Assembly (NCBI RefSeq): GCF_000521865.1
Contig: NZ_JAME01000004.1
Span: 62,001-126,000, forward strand
Length of the DNA: 64,000 bases
Direction of reading: 5' to 3'
Source of the DNA: Roseivivax isoporae LMG 25204
Lineage (GTDB): Bacteria > Pseudomonadota > Alphaproteobacteria > Rhodobacterales > Rhodobacteraceae
Shown here: positions 36,219 to 44,877 of the stretch, piece by piece
How positions within the stretch are numbered: the stretch's first letter is position 1
How the letters are laid out: each line of letters begins with the position of its first letter
Position numbers and translations under genes: made by a program
Notes under the pieces: model-generated
What the model saw: only the letters and a program-made list of their open reading frames with translations
What the model was told of the DNA's origin: nothing
Database searches by the model: none

Positions 36219-37511
36219 ATGGTTCTGGAAATGTCGATCGTCCTGGCGCTGATCGTGCTGAACGGCGTCCTCGCGATGTCCGAGCTCGCGGTCGTGTCCT
36301 CGCGCCCCGCGCGGCTCGAGACACGGGCGCGGCAGGGCGACCGGGGCGCGCGCGCGGCGCTGCGCCTGGCCGAGGAGCCGGGGCGCTTCCTGTCGAGCGT
36401 GCAGATCGGCATCACGCTGGTCGGCATCCTGTCGGGCGCGCTCTCGGGCGCGACGCTCGGCCTGCGGCTGGCGACGGTGCTGCCCGAGGTCGGTGTGCCC
36501 GAGCGCTTCGCGCAGGAGGTGGGCGTGGGCATCGTCGTCGTGGTCATCACCTACCTGTCGCTGATCGTCGGCGAACTGGTCCCGAAGCAGATCGCGCTCT
36601 CGAATCCCGAGGCGGTCGCCGCCCGCGTGGCCCCGGCGATGCAGCTTCTCGCGCGGATCGCGCTGCCGCTCGTCTGGGTCCTCGACCGCTCGGGCGCGCT
36701 GGTCCTCGCGCTGCTCGGCCAGTCGGGCCGGCGCGAGACCACGGTCAGCGACGAGGAGATCCGGCTGGTGATCTCGGAGGCCGCGGGCGCCGGCGTGATC
36801 GAGACCGCCGAGACCGAGATGATCGCGGGGGTGATGCGGGTCGCGGACCGCACCGCGCGCGGCCTGATGACGCCGCGCCACGACGTCGAGATCGCGGACG
36901 CGCGCGAGAGCCGGGCAGAAGTCCTCGCCCGGTTCGCGGCCTCGGGACGCTCGCGCCTGCCGCTGCGCGACGGGGGCGCGGACGACATCGTGGGAATCCT
37001 GCACAGCCGCGACGTGCTGCTCGCGCCGGCCGAGGCCTTCGTGCCGCGGGACATCGCCGTGGCGGTGCCGGTTGTGCACGAGGCGCTCGCCGCGACCGAG
37101 GTGATCGAGCGGCTCAAGACGGCGCCCGCGCACATGCTGCTCGTCTACGACGAGTACGGCCATTTCGAGGGCGTCATCACGCCCATGGACATCCTCGGCG
37201 CGATCACCGGCGGCTTCGACGAGACCGAGCGCGACGAGCCGAAGCTGGTGGAGCGGCCGGACGGGTCGATGCTCGTCGCGGGCTGGATGCCGGTCGACGA
37301 GTTCGCCGCGCGCCTCGGGATCGAGATCGAGCCCGAGCGCGATTTCGAGACGGTGGGCGGCCTCGTCCTCGACCGCGCCGGCGTCCTGCCGGACGTGGCC
37401 CAGCACGTCACCATCGGCGACTGGCGCATCGAGGTCGTCGATCTCGACGGGCGCCGCATCGACAAGCTGCTCGTCTCCCGCACCGCACCCATGCCGCCCG
37501 ACGCGGCCTGA
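36219..37511 (+). CDS. CNNM/CorC (HlyC-type) transmembrane protein with CBS domains
   Basis: A 430-aa protein with the domain order DUF21 membrane region (about 1-170, four hydrophobic stretches including SSVQIGITLVGILSGALSG and ELVPKQIALSNP), a CBS pair (about 200-325, starting MTPRHDVEIAD, and VYDEYGHFEGVITPMDIL) and a CorC_HlyC domain (about 345-420). Such proteins are magnesium or cobalt homeostasis factors; the hemolysin label is historical. The 289 bp upstream hold no recognised gene. Confidence 0.88.
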   Translation: MVLEMSIVLALIVLNGVLAMSELAVVSSRPARLETRARQGDRGARAALRLAEEPGRFLSSVQIGITLVGILSGALSGATLGLRLATVLPEVGVPERFAQEVGVGIVVVVITYLSLIVGELVPKQIALSNPEAVAARVAPAMQLLARIALPLVWVLDRSGALVLALLGQSGRRETTVSDEEIRLVISEAAGAGVIETAETEMIAGVMRVADRTARGLMTPRHDVEIADARESRAEVLARFAASGRSRLPLRDGGADDIVGILHSRDVLLAPAEAFVPRDIAVAVPVVHEALAATEVIERLKTAPAHMLLVYDEYGHFEGVITPMDILGAITGGFDETERDEPKLVERPDGSMLVAGWMPVDEFAARLGIEIEPERDFETVGGLVLDRAGVLPDVAQHVTIGDWRIEVVDLDGRRIDKLLVSRTAPMPPDAA

Positions 37512-37766
37512 CCCGTCGCCCGCGCGACGTCAGTCGAGGACCCATCCGGGGATGCCGTGCGCGCCGCGCGGTGGCTTTGCCCATCTCGTCTTCTATGCGC
37601 ATGCCGGCGATGTCCGCAGGTCTCGGACGCGGAGCGGAGCTCGTCCGTGGTGGAGATGTTCATCGTGGTCGGTGCCGCGGGGAGCCTCCCGCAGGCCATC
37701 TTGGGCGTGGCATGCGGCGCGGTTGCGGGTTAGGTCCGCAGGCGACGGAACCGCGCGGGACGCTGC

Positions 37767-38582
37767 ATGACCTTCGACGACCTCTGGCTTTTCCTGCCGC
37801 TCCTCCTCGCCACCGGCGGGTTCTCGGGCGTGATCTCGGGTCTTCTGGGGATCGGCGGGGGCATCTTTCTCGTGCCGGTGTTCCTGTTCGTCTTCACCCG
37901 GTTCGGGGTGTCGGACGCGGTGGTGATGCAGCTCTGCGTCGGAACCTCGACCGCCACCGTGGTCGCGACCTCGCTGCGCTCGGTGCTGAGCCACCACAAG
38001 CGCGGGGCGGTGGACGTCGCGGCGCTGCGGCTCTTCGCGCCCTGGCTGTCCGTCGGCGCCGTGGGCGGCGTAATCGCCGCCACCTCGATGCGGTCGGACA
38101 CGCTGATGGCGGTGTTCGGCACGATCGCGCTGGTGATGGGCTTCTACATCCTTGCGGGCAATCCGAGATGGCGGGTGGCCGAGACGCTGCCGCGCCGGCG
38201 GGTGGCGGCCCCGCTCGGCGGGTTCATCGGCTTCGTCTGCGCGATGATGGGGATCGGCGGCGGCACGTTCGGCGTACCGACCCTGACGGCGTTCGGGCGC
38301 AGCGTGCACGTGGCGATCGCCACCGCGGCGGGGTTCGGGTTGCTCGTGTCGCTGCCCGCGGCCCTGGCCTACCTGGTCCGGACACCCTCCGCCCCGGTGC
38401 CACCCCTGACCGCCGGCTTCGTGAGCCTGCCGGCTTTCGCGGTCACGGTGATCGCGACCTTCCTGACGGTGCCGATCGGCGTCCGGCTGGCGCATGTCCT
38501 GCCGGCGCAGACGCTGCGCCGCGTCTTCGCGGCCTTCATCATCCTCGCGGCCCTCAACATGCTGCGCAAGGCGTTCGGCTGA
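37767..38582 (+). CDS. TSUP-family membrane transporter (sulfite exporter TauE/SafE)
   Basis: A 271-aa polytopic membrane protein with about eight hydrophobic segments in two repeats. The two family repeats are visible as SGLLGIGGGIFLVPVF near residue 28 and MMGIGGGTFGVPTLTAFG near residue 161. TSUP proteins move sulfite, organosulfonates or other small anions. The cargo here is unknown. The 255 bp before the start hold no convincing gene, and the stop is 12 bp from the convergent LacI gene. Confidence 0.88.
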   Translation: MTFDDLWLFLPLLLATGGFSGVISGLLGIGGGIFLVPVFLFVFTRFGVSDAVVMQLCVGTSTATVVATSLRSVLSHHKRGAVDVAALRLFAPWLSVGAVGGVIAATSMRSDTLMAVFGTIALVMGFYILAGNPRWRVAETLPRRRVAAPLGGFIGFVCAMMGIGGGTFGVPTLTAFGRSVHVAIATAAGFGLLVSLPAALAYLVRTPSAPVPPLTAGFVSLPAFAVTVIATFLTVPIGVRLAHVLPAQTLRRVFAAFIILAALNMLRKAFG

Positions 38583-38594
38583 TCCCGCCGTGCG

Positions 38595-39620
38595 CTAGCG
38601 CGCCGCGGTGGACCGGCGCGGGATGAGCGAGGGCGTCACGACCCGCAGGCGGTCGTCGTCGGCAAGATCCGTCGCGGTCAGCAGGTCGAGCGCCGCGGCC
38701 GCGATCTGGTCGAAGGGCACGCGCACGGTGGTCAGCGGAACGGGCAGGCGACTGACGATGGGGATGTCGTTGTAGCCCACGAGCGAGATGTCCTCGGGCA
38801 CCGACAGGCCGCGCCGCGCGATGGCGGACAGGGCACCGATCGCGGTGTTGTCGTTCACCGCGAAGATGGCCGATGGCGGCGCGTCGAGAGACAGGAGCCT
38901 CTGCGTCGCCTCGGCGCCCGATTCGATGCTGAAGGTCGATCCGACGACCAGCGCGGGATCGACTTCGAGGCCGGCTTCCGTCATGGCCTGGCGGTAGCCC
39001 TCGACGCGGCCCTGCGCCGAGGTGGCGTAGTCCGGGCCGGTCAGGATGCCGATGCGCCGGTGCCCGAGATCGGTCAGGTGCCGCGTCGCGAGGTAGCCGC
39101 CCAGCCGGTCGTCGCCCACCGCGGCAAGGCTCCGACCGTTGTGGCGCAGCGCCAGAACGTAAGGCACGTCGCGCGCAGCCAGCTCGGCGGTGAAGTCGCT
39201 GCCCCGGCGCGCGGTCGACAGCACCAGCCCGTCCACGCCCCGGCGCAGGAGCGCGTCCGCCGCCTTGCGGTCGGCCTCGGGTTCGTCGTCGGTGGTGGCG
39301 ACGATGGTGAAGTGCCCGGTCCGCGCCGCGGCGCGCGCGAGCGCCTCGTAGAGCATCGCCATCACCGTGTCCGTCAGGCGGGGCACGATCACGCCGATCA
39401 TGCCGGTCGTGCCACGCCGAAGGCTCGAGGCCGAGACGTCGCGCACGTAGCCGAGCTTTTCCGCGATGCGGCGGACATGGCGGGCCTTCTCGGTGTCCGA
39501 CCGCGGCAGGCGTTCGTCGAGCATCCGCGACACGGTCGATTTCGACACTCCGGCAGCCTTCGCGACGTCGTGCAGCGTCACGCGCACCTTCTCCTTGCCG
39601 CGTCTGTCTTCGGGATACAT
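38595..39620 (-). CDS. LacI-family transcriptional regulator
   Basis: A 341-aa repressor with an N-terminal helix-turn-helix (VTLHDVAKAAGVSKSTVSRMLDE, about residues 14-36) and a periplasmic-binding-protein-like effector domain (IGVIVPRLTDTVMAM, RIGILTGPDYATSAQGR, AIFAVNDNTAIGALSA). GGAGGAAGG precedes the ATG at 39620. It is divergent from the DHDPS-TRAP operon. Two operator-like boxes lie in the 148-bp gap. It likely represses that operon until its sugar-acid-like ligand is present. Confidence 0.92.
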   Translation of the reverse strand: MYPEDRRGKEKVRVTLHDVAKAAGVSKSTVSRMLDERLPRSDTEKARHVRRIAEKLGYVRDVSASSLRRGTTGMIGVIVPRLTDTVMAMLYEALARAAARTGHFTIVATTDDEPEADRKAADALLRRGVDGLVLSTARRGSDFTAELAARDVPYVLALRHNGRSLAAVGDDRLGGYLATRHLTDLGHRRIGILTGPDYATSAQGRVEGYRQAMTEAGLEVDPALVVGSTFSIESGAEATQRLLSLDAPPSAIFAVNDNTAIGALSAIARRGLSVPEDISLVGYNDIPIVSRLPVPLTTVRVPFDQIAAAALDLLTATDLADDDRLRVVTPSLIPRRSTAAR

Positions 39621-39697
39621 GCGCCTTCCTCCTGCCGGCTGCTCGGGCCGCCTTCCGAAAACTAGCACTTGACTCGTGCGTGCTGCAATGGGAATTT

Positions 39698-39722
39698 GGG
39701 AACGTTCCCACAAACGTTCCCA
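39698..39722. promoter_or_regulatory. Two overlapping LacI-type operator boxes
   Basis: GGGAACGTTCCC (39698-39709) is a perfect 12-bp palindrome with the central CG usual for LacI-family sites. A second, imperfect copy (ACAAACGTTCCCA, 39710-39722) follows with centres 12 bp apart. A TTGACT hexamer at 39669-39674 could be the -35 element, with a weak -10 (GAATTT, 39692-39697) just before the first box. The position suits repression of the forward operon by the divergent LacI protein. Confidence 0.75.
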
Positions 39723-39768
39723 AACGCGCCGTGGGTCGGACATCGTCTCGCACAGGAGGAGCTACACA

Positions 39769-40710
39769 ATGCAACCCATGGATCTTCGCGGCCTCAACCC
39801 GGCCCCCGTCACCGCGTTCACCAGGGACGGTGCGCTGGATATCGAGGCGAACGTGCGCATCGCCAAATGGCTCGCGAGCTTCGAGGACGTGAAGTCTCTG
39901 GTCATCCTCGGCCACGCGGGCGAAGGCACGTTCCTGACCACGGACGAGCGGCTGGAGCTCATTCGCGCCTACAAGGATGCGGTCGACATCCCCATCATCG
40001 CGGGCATCACCGGCGAGGGCACGAAGGTCGCCGCCGAGGAGGCCAGGCGCTCGCACGATGCCGGCGCGACCGGCGCGCTGGTCTATCCCAACCACGGCTG
40101 GCTGCGCTTCGGCTTCCAGAAGGGCGCGCCGCAGGACCGCTACAAGGCGATCCACGAGGAGGGCGGCCTGCAGACGATCCTCTTCCAGTACCCCGATGCC
40201 ACCAAGGCGTGCTACGACCTCGACACCCAGCTCGAGATCGCGGCGCAGCCGGGCTGCGTCGCCACCAAGAACGGCGTGCGCAACATGAAGCGCTGGTACA
40301 CCGAGATCCCCGAACTGCGCGCGGCGCAGCCGGATCTGCAGATCCTGTCGTGCCACGACGAATGGCTGCTGCCGACCATGTTTGACGTGGACGGCCTCCT
40401 TGTGGGCTACGGCAACATCGCGCCCGAGCTGCTGATCGCGCTGATCAAGGCTGGCAAGGCGCAGGACTACACCGCCGCGCGCAAGGTCCACGAGCAGCTT
40501 CTGCCGGTGACCAAGGCGGTGTACCACCGCGGCTCGCACATGGAGGGGACGGTCGCTCTCAAGATCGGTCTGCGCCATCGCGGGCTCCTTGACCACGCGA
40601 CGATCCGCGAGCCGCTCAAGGATCTCGGCGCCGCGGCGGAGCGCGAGATCGAGGCCGCGTTCGACGCCGCGGGCATCGGCCGGGTCGAAAGCCGCATGGC
40701 GGCCGAGTGA
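39769..40710 (+). CDS. Dihydrodipicolinate synthase-family aldolase/dehydratase
   Basis: A 313-aa class I aldolase of the DapA/NAL family. The Schiff-base lysine is K167 in CVATKNGVR and the catalytic Tyr is Y141 in LFQYPDA. GHAGEGTFLTTDER replaces the GTTGE loop of true DapA, so lysine synthesis is unlikely. Family members cleave or dehydrate keto-sugar acids (KdgD and similar). It is the first gene of an operon with a TAXI-TRAP transporter and a PL22-like lyase. An intermediate from a uronic or other sugar acid would fit, but the substrate is not known. Confidence 0.87.
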   Translation: MQPMDLRGLNPAPVTAFTRDGALDIEANVRIAKWLASFEDVKSLVILGHAGEGTFLTTDERLELIRAYKDAVDIPIIAGITGEGTKVAAEEARRSHDAGATGALVYPNHGWLRFGFQKGAPQDRYKAIHEEGGLQTILFQYPDATKACYDLDTQLEIAAQPGCVATKNGVRNMKRWYTEIPELRAAQPDLQILSCHDEWLLPTMFDVDGLLVGYGNIAPELLIALIKAGKAQDYTAARKVHEQLLPVTKAVYHRGSHMEGTVALKIGLRHRGLLDHATIREPLKDLGAAAEREIEAAFDAAGIGRVESRMAAE

Positions 40711-40768
40711 CGCAGACAGCGGCCCCCGCGGCACCCGCGGGGGCATCCGGAGCAAGGGAGGAAAAGGC

Positions 40769-41767
40769 ATGTTGGACTTCATCCGCAAGCGGGCCCGGTC
40801 GGCGGCGCTTGCCGCGAGTGTGGCCGCGCTCGGCGCGACCGCCGTCGCGGCGCAGGACATCCGCATCGGCGCGATGCGCGAGGGCTCGTCCTGGTACGTC
40901 TTCGCCGCGACGCTCGAGCAGATCATCGAGCCGATCCTCGGCGGCAACTCGGTCGAGGTGATCGCGCGGGGCGGCGGCGTCGCCAACCCGATGGTCGTGC
41001 AGAACGGCAAGGCCGAGATCGCCCTGTCGAACGTCGCCTCGGCCGTGTGGGCCAGCCAGGGGGCCGACGTCTACTAGGGCATGGCTGCACCCGACATCCG
41101 CGCGCTCGTCGGTGGGCTGAACAACGTCTACGTGGGCGTGATCGCGCGGCAGGATTTCGTCGAGGCCCGCGGCACGCGCGACCTCGCGGAGATCCTCGGC
41201 TCGGACGAACCCGTGCGCGTGCTGATGAAGCCGGTCGGGTCCTCCGCGGTGCCGGTGGCCGAGATGATCTTCGAGAGCCTCGGCACCAGCGTCGACGACA
41301 TAAAGTCGAATGGCGGCGAGGTCACGCAGGTGGATACCGGCCAGATCGCCGACCAGATGCGCAACGGCGCCGCGGATCTCTACATCGACACGATGATCAA
41401 GGGGCATCCCGCGATCACGGAGGTCGCGCTGACCACGGACGTGACGTTCCTCGACCTGCCGCAGGCGGCGCTCGACCTGCTGACCTCGAACGGCCTGACC
41501 GAAGGCAGCTACGGACCCTGGTTCGAGGGCCAGGAGGGCGAGACCGTCGGCGCCAACCTCGGCACCGTGCTGATCGCCAGCGCCGCGCTCGACGAGGAAA
41601 CCGCCTACCAGGTCACCAAGGCGATCATCGAGAACGCCGAGGCGCTCAAGTCGTCGCACGGTGCCTGGGCTGCGTTCGATCCGGCCGCCGCGATGACGCC
41701 CGAGAACACCGGCGTGCCGCTGCACCCGGGCGCGCAACGCTATTACGAGGAAGCGGGCCTGATGTAG
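40769..41767 (+). pseudogene. TAXI-family TRAP solute-binding protein, interrupted by an in-frame amber codon
   Basis: Reads as one 332-residue periplasmic binding protein except for a TAG at codon 103 (41075-41077). Before it are a signal peptide (MLDFIRKRARSAALAASVAALGATAVAAQ) and DIRIGAMREGSSWYVFAATLEQII and NPMVVQNGKAEIALSNVASAVW. After it the same frame continues at once with GMAAPDIRALVGGLNNVYVGVIA to the normal end. A single base change would restore a sense codon (for example AAG or GAG). It may be a real nonsense mutation, a sequencing error or, less likely, readthrough. A good ribosome site (GGGAGGA) precedes the start. If real, the transporter lacks its binding protein. Confidence 0.85.
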
Positions 41768-41857
41768 GGCCCACCCGAGCCGCGCCGCCACAGGGAGGGC
41801 GCCGCGGCCGCACCGCCGGACAGACAGACCACGTCGCGCGCTCCAAGGGAGGAGATC

Positions 41858-43759
41858 ATGCTCGCAGGTTCCCGAAACACCCCGGCCCGGCTGCTTGCCT
41901 TCGGGATCGGTGTCGCCTTCATCGCCTTCCAGATCTGGCTGCTCTTCTCGCCGCAGCAGCCGCTTCTGGCGCGGCCGATCCACCTGTGCTTCGCGCTGGT
42001 CCTGCTGTTCCTCTACAAGCCCTTCCGCGCCGCTGCGCTGCCGGCCTGGGCCTGCCGCGCCGTCGACGTGGTCGCCATCGGCGCGGCGCTGGCGGTCGGC
42101 ACCTACTACCTCGCCGGCTTCGAGCGGCTGACCACGCGAATGGAGAACGTCTCGCCGATCTTCCCGGTCGACATCGCCATGGGGGCGACGCTGGTCCTGC
42201 TGCTGCTCGAGGGATCGCGCCGCGCGGTGGGCTGGATCCTCGTCTGGGTGGTCCTCGCCTTCATCGCCTACGCGTTCTGGGGAGACGTGCTGCCCGGCTG
42301 GCTGAACTTCCGCGGTTTCGGCGTCGAGGCGGCGACCGAGATCACGACGATGACGACCGCGGGCGTGCTCGGCATCACCACGTCGACCTCGATCAGCTTC
42401 GTCTTCTATTTCGTGCTCTTCGGCGCGTTTTACGCCGCGGTGGGGGGCGGCCAGCTGTTCATCGACCTCGCGATCCGCGCGGCGGGCCGTGCCACCGGCG
42501 GGACCGCGAAGGCCGCGATCATCGGCTCCTCCCTCATGGGCTCGATCAGCGGCTCGGCCGTGGCCAACGTGGTCTCGACCGGCGTCTTCACCATCCCGCT
42601 GATGAAGCGCACCGGGCTCTCGGCGCATCGCGCGGCGGGGATCGAGGCGATCGCCTCGACCGGCGGTCAGCTCATGCCCCCGATCATGGGCGTCGCCGCC
42701 TTCATCATGGCAGAGCTCCTCGGCATGCCCTATGCGCAGATCGCGCTCGCGGGCCTCATCCCGGCGGTGGCGTTCTACCTGGCGCTGCTGCTCGTGGTGG
42801 ACCTCGGCGCGCGCCGCGACGGCATCCGCGCGCTGACCGCCGCCGAGGTGGCCGACACCGAACGCCTCGGCCCGCGCATCCACCTGATCCTGCCGCCGCT
42901 CCTGCTCATCGGGCTTCTCGTCGGCGGCTATTCCGCCTCCTACGCGGCGGTTCTCGCCACGGTGTCGTGCCTCGTCGTGCCGTTCCTGCGGCGGTCGACC
43001 CGGATCGGCTGGTCCGAGATCGCGGACGGCTTCCGCGAGGCGCCGCGGCAGGCGGCCGAGGTGGCCGTGCCCATCGCCGCCATCGGCATCATCATCGCCG
43101 TCGCGGTGCAGTCGAACCTCGCGCTCAAGTTCGCGGGCTCACTCCTGTCGCTTTCCGAGGGGTCGGTCTACGCGTCGCTCGCGCTTGCCATGGTCGGATG
43201 CATCGTCATGGGCATGGGCCTGCCGACGGTCGCCGCCTACATCATCGGCGCGGTGCTCTTCGTCCCGGCGCTCGAGGATCTCGGCATCCAGCCGCTCGCC
43301 GCGCATTTCTTCATCTTCTACTACTGCGTCCTGTCCATGGTGACGCCCCCAGTCGCGCTCGCGTCCTTCGCCGCGGCCGCCGTCGGCGACGCGTCGGCGG
43401 TCCGGACCAGCATCTCGGCCTTCGGGCTGAGCCTCGTGGCCTTCTTCGTGCCCTTCGGCTTCGTCTTCGACATGGGCGTCCTGGCGCAGGGCAGCGCGGT
43501 CGAGATCGGCGTGAGCGCGCTGTCGCTGCTCGTGTCGACCGCGCTCTGGGCCGTGGCGTTCGGCGGATGGTGCGGCCGGCCGCTCTCCTGGGGCGCGCGC
43601 GTGCCGATCGGCATGGCCGGGCTCGTCGGCGTGATCGCCCCGTCGGGCACGCCGCTCTGGCTTGCCGCGGTGGCGGCGGGCTGGCTCCTCGTCGGCGGCA
43701 TCGCGCTGTTCTCGCGCCGCGCCGGTGCCCGTCCGGTCTTCGTCAAGCCCGCGGAGTGA
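41858..43759 (+). CDS. TRAP transporter fused 4TM-12TM permease
   Basis: A 633-aa inner-membrane protein combining the small (DctQ-like) and large (DctM-like) TRAP subunits, as is normal for TAXI-type systems. About 16-18 hydrophobic segments are seen. Family motifs are FGAFYAAVGGGQLFIDLA, GSSLMGSISGSAVANVVSTG, ASTGGQLMPPIMGVAAFIMAE and MGMGLPTVAAYIIGAV. GGGAGGAGA precedes the ATG. It works with the TAXI binding protein just upstream, whose gene is interrupted. The cargo is unknown. Confidence 0.92.
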   Translation: MLAGSRNTPARLLAFGIGVAFIAFQIWLLFSPQQPLLARPIHLCFALVLLFLYKPFRAAALPAWACRAVDVVAIGAALAVGTYYLAGFERLTTRMENVSPIFPVDIAMGATLVLLLLEGSRRAVGWILVWVVLAFIAYAFWGDVLPGWLNFRGFGVEAATEITTMTTAGVLGITTSTSISFVFYFVLFGAFYAAVGGGQLFIDLAIRAAGRATGGTAKAAIIGSSLMGSISGSAVANVVSTGVFTIPLMKRTGLSAHRAAGIEAIASTGGQLMPPIMGVAAFIMAELLGMPYAQIALAGLIPAVAFYLALLLVVDLGARRDGIRALTAAEVADTERLGPRIHLILPPLLLIGLLVGGYSASYAAVLATVSCLVVPFLRRSTRIGWSEIADGFREAPRQAAEVAVPIAAIGIIIAVAVQSNLALKFAGSLLSLSEGSVYASLALAMVGCIVMGMGLPTVAAYIIGAVLFVPALEDLGIQPLAAHFFIFYYCVLSMVTPPVALASFAAAAVGDASAVRTSISAFGLSLVAFFVPFGFVFDMGVLAQGSAVEIGVSALSLLVSTALWAVAFGGWCGRPLSWGARVPIGMAGLVGVIAPSGTPLWLAAVAAGWLLVGGIALFSRRAGARPVFVKPAE

Positions 43760-43764
43760 GCGTC

Positions 43765-44850
43765 GTGCCCGACAGCCTGCACCCCACCCGCGGACGCATC
43801 GTCGAGGAGCGGGACGACATCGTCGTGCGCCAGGTGACCGAGGGCGCCGCGATCCATCACCATCCGTTCTTCTTCGTCAATGCCTGGGACCGCGAGATGA
43901 CCTTTCTCGTCCTGGTCTCGCACCGGACGGGCCGGCCGCAGATCTGGCTCGAATGGCAGGAGACGGGCGCGCTCGTCCAGCTGACCGACGATCCGGCACT
44001 GGCGGAATGGTCGGTGATCCCGTCGAAGGACGGGCGCTGGATCTACTTCGTCTCGGGACAGGAGGGCAAACGCGTCTCGCCGCGGGACGGCTCGGTCGAG
44101 GTGCTGGTCGCGTTCGGCGGGGCGGAGATGCGCGAGGCGGGCATGGTCGGCGCCGCGATGGGGACCACGGCGCTCTCGGCCTCGGGCCGCTACTGGGCGG
44201 TCCCGGTCAAGACGGGCGGGGTCAGCCGCTTCTGGATGATCGACACCGGGCGCGGCACCGCCGACGTCTTCCTCGAAAGTCCGACCATCGGCCATCCGCA
44301 ATTCTGCCCCGACGACGACGACCTCATCCTCTACGCGGGCCCGATGACCGACCGCGTCTGGGTGACCGATCGCGCGGGCAACCGCCGCCGCATCTTCGAG
44401 CGGCGCCACGACATGCAGTGGATCACCCACGAGGTCTGGCGGCCCGGCCATCGCAGCGTCCTTTTTGTCGACTGGCCGAACGGCATGGGCGAGATCGACG
44501 TGGACACCGGCGCCGTCGGCACCGTCACGGGTTTTCCCGTCTGGCACGGTGCGCCCGACCCGGGCGGCAGGCGGCTCGTGTGCGACACGAACTTTCCGGA
44601 TCGGGGCCTTTTCGCGCTCGACCTCGACGGGGTCAGTGTCCCGCGGTTCCTGCACGCGCCCGGGGCGTCCTCGCAGGGCGCGCACTGGGCGCATCCGTTT
44701 CCCTACAACGATGGCCCGGTCACGGTGCATGCCCCGCAGCACACCCACCCGCATCCGCGCTTTTCCCCGGACGGTCGGCAGGTCGTCTTCACCTCGGATC
44801 GGACGGGACATGCGCAGGTCTACGTGGCGACGCTGCGCGACACCGGCTGA
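43765..44850 (+). CDS. Oligogalacturonate lyase-like (PL22) seven-bladed propeller protein
   Basis: A 361-aa protein without signal peptide. It matches oligogalacturonate lyase along its length: IHHHPFFFVNAWD near the N terminus, IGHPQFCPDDDDLILYAG, ITHEVWRPGHRSVLFVD and the C-terminal QHTHPHPRFSPDGRQVVFTSDRTG. The conserved His residues of the active region are present. PL22 enzymes cleave unsaturated digalacturonate in the cytosol. Sequence distance is noticeable and the operon has no pectin genes, so another uronate-like substrate is possible. A GTG at 43756 overlapping the permease stop is an alternative start; 43765 has GGAG at a better distance. Confidence 0.78.
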   Translation: MPDSLHPTRGRIVEERDDIVVRQVTEGAAIHHHPFFFVNAWDREMTFLVLVSHRTGRPQIWLEWQETGALVQLTDDPALAEWSVIPSKDGRWIYFVSGQEGKRVSPRDGSVEVLVAFGGAEMREAGMVGAAMGTTALSASGRYWAVPVKTGGVSRFWMIDTGRGTADVFLESPTIGHPQFCPDDDDLILYAGPMTDRVWVTDRAGNRRRIFERRHDMQWITHEVWRPGHRSVLFVDWPNGMGEIDVDTGAVGTVTGFPVWHGAPDPGGRRLVCDTNFPDRGLFALDLDGVSVPRFLHAPGASSQGAHWAHPFPYNDGPVTVHAPQHTHPHPRFSPDGRQVVFTSDRTGHAQVYVATLRDTG

Positions 44851-44854
44851 CCGC

Positions 44855-44877
44855 GCCCGCGCGCCTCAGGCGCGGGC
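44855..44877. terminator. GC-rich hairpin at convergent gene ends
   Basis: GCCCGCGC (44855-44862) and GCGCGGGC (44870-44877) form an 8-bp inverted repeat spanning the stop of the minus-strand MmgE/PrpD gene, just after the PL22-like gene ends. No T-tract is present. It is a likely shared terminator. Confidence 0.4.

Noticed and set aside
36219-37511. Hemolysin
   Set aside because: The DUF21-CBS-CorC_HlyC order is that of ion-homeostasis membrane proteins, and nothing suggests secretion or toxicity.
37512-37766. Possible small gene in the 255-bp gap before the TSUP gene
   Set aside because: Short frames read as low-complexity Arg-rich shadow sequence with no supported start.
39769-40710. 4-hydroxy-tetrahydrodipicolinate synthase (DapA) for lysine synthesis
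   Set aside because: The substrate loop differs from DapA and the operon is a LacI-controlled transport and catabolic unit.
41075-41077. Pyrrolysine or programmed amber readthrough in the TAXI gene
   Set aside because: No pyl genes or readthrough signal are visible and the family needs no special residue here; nonsense mutation or sequence error is simpler.
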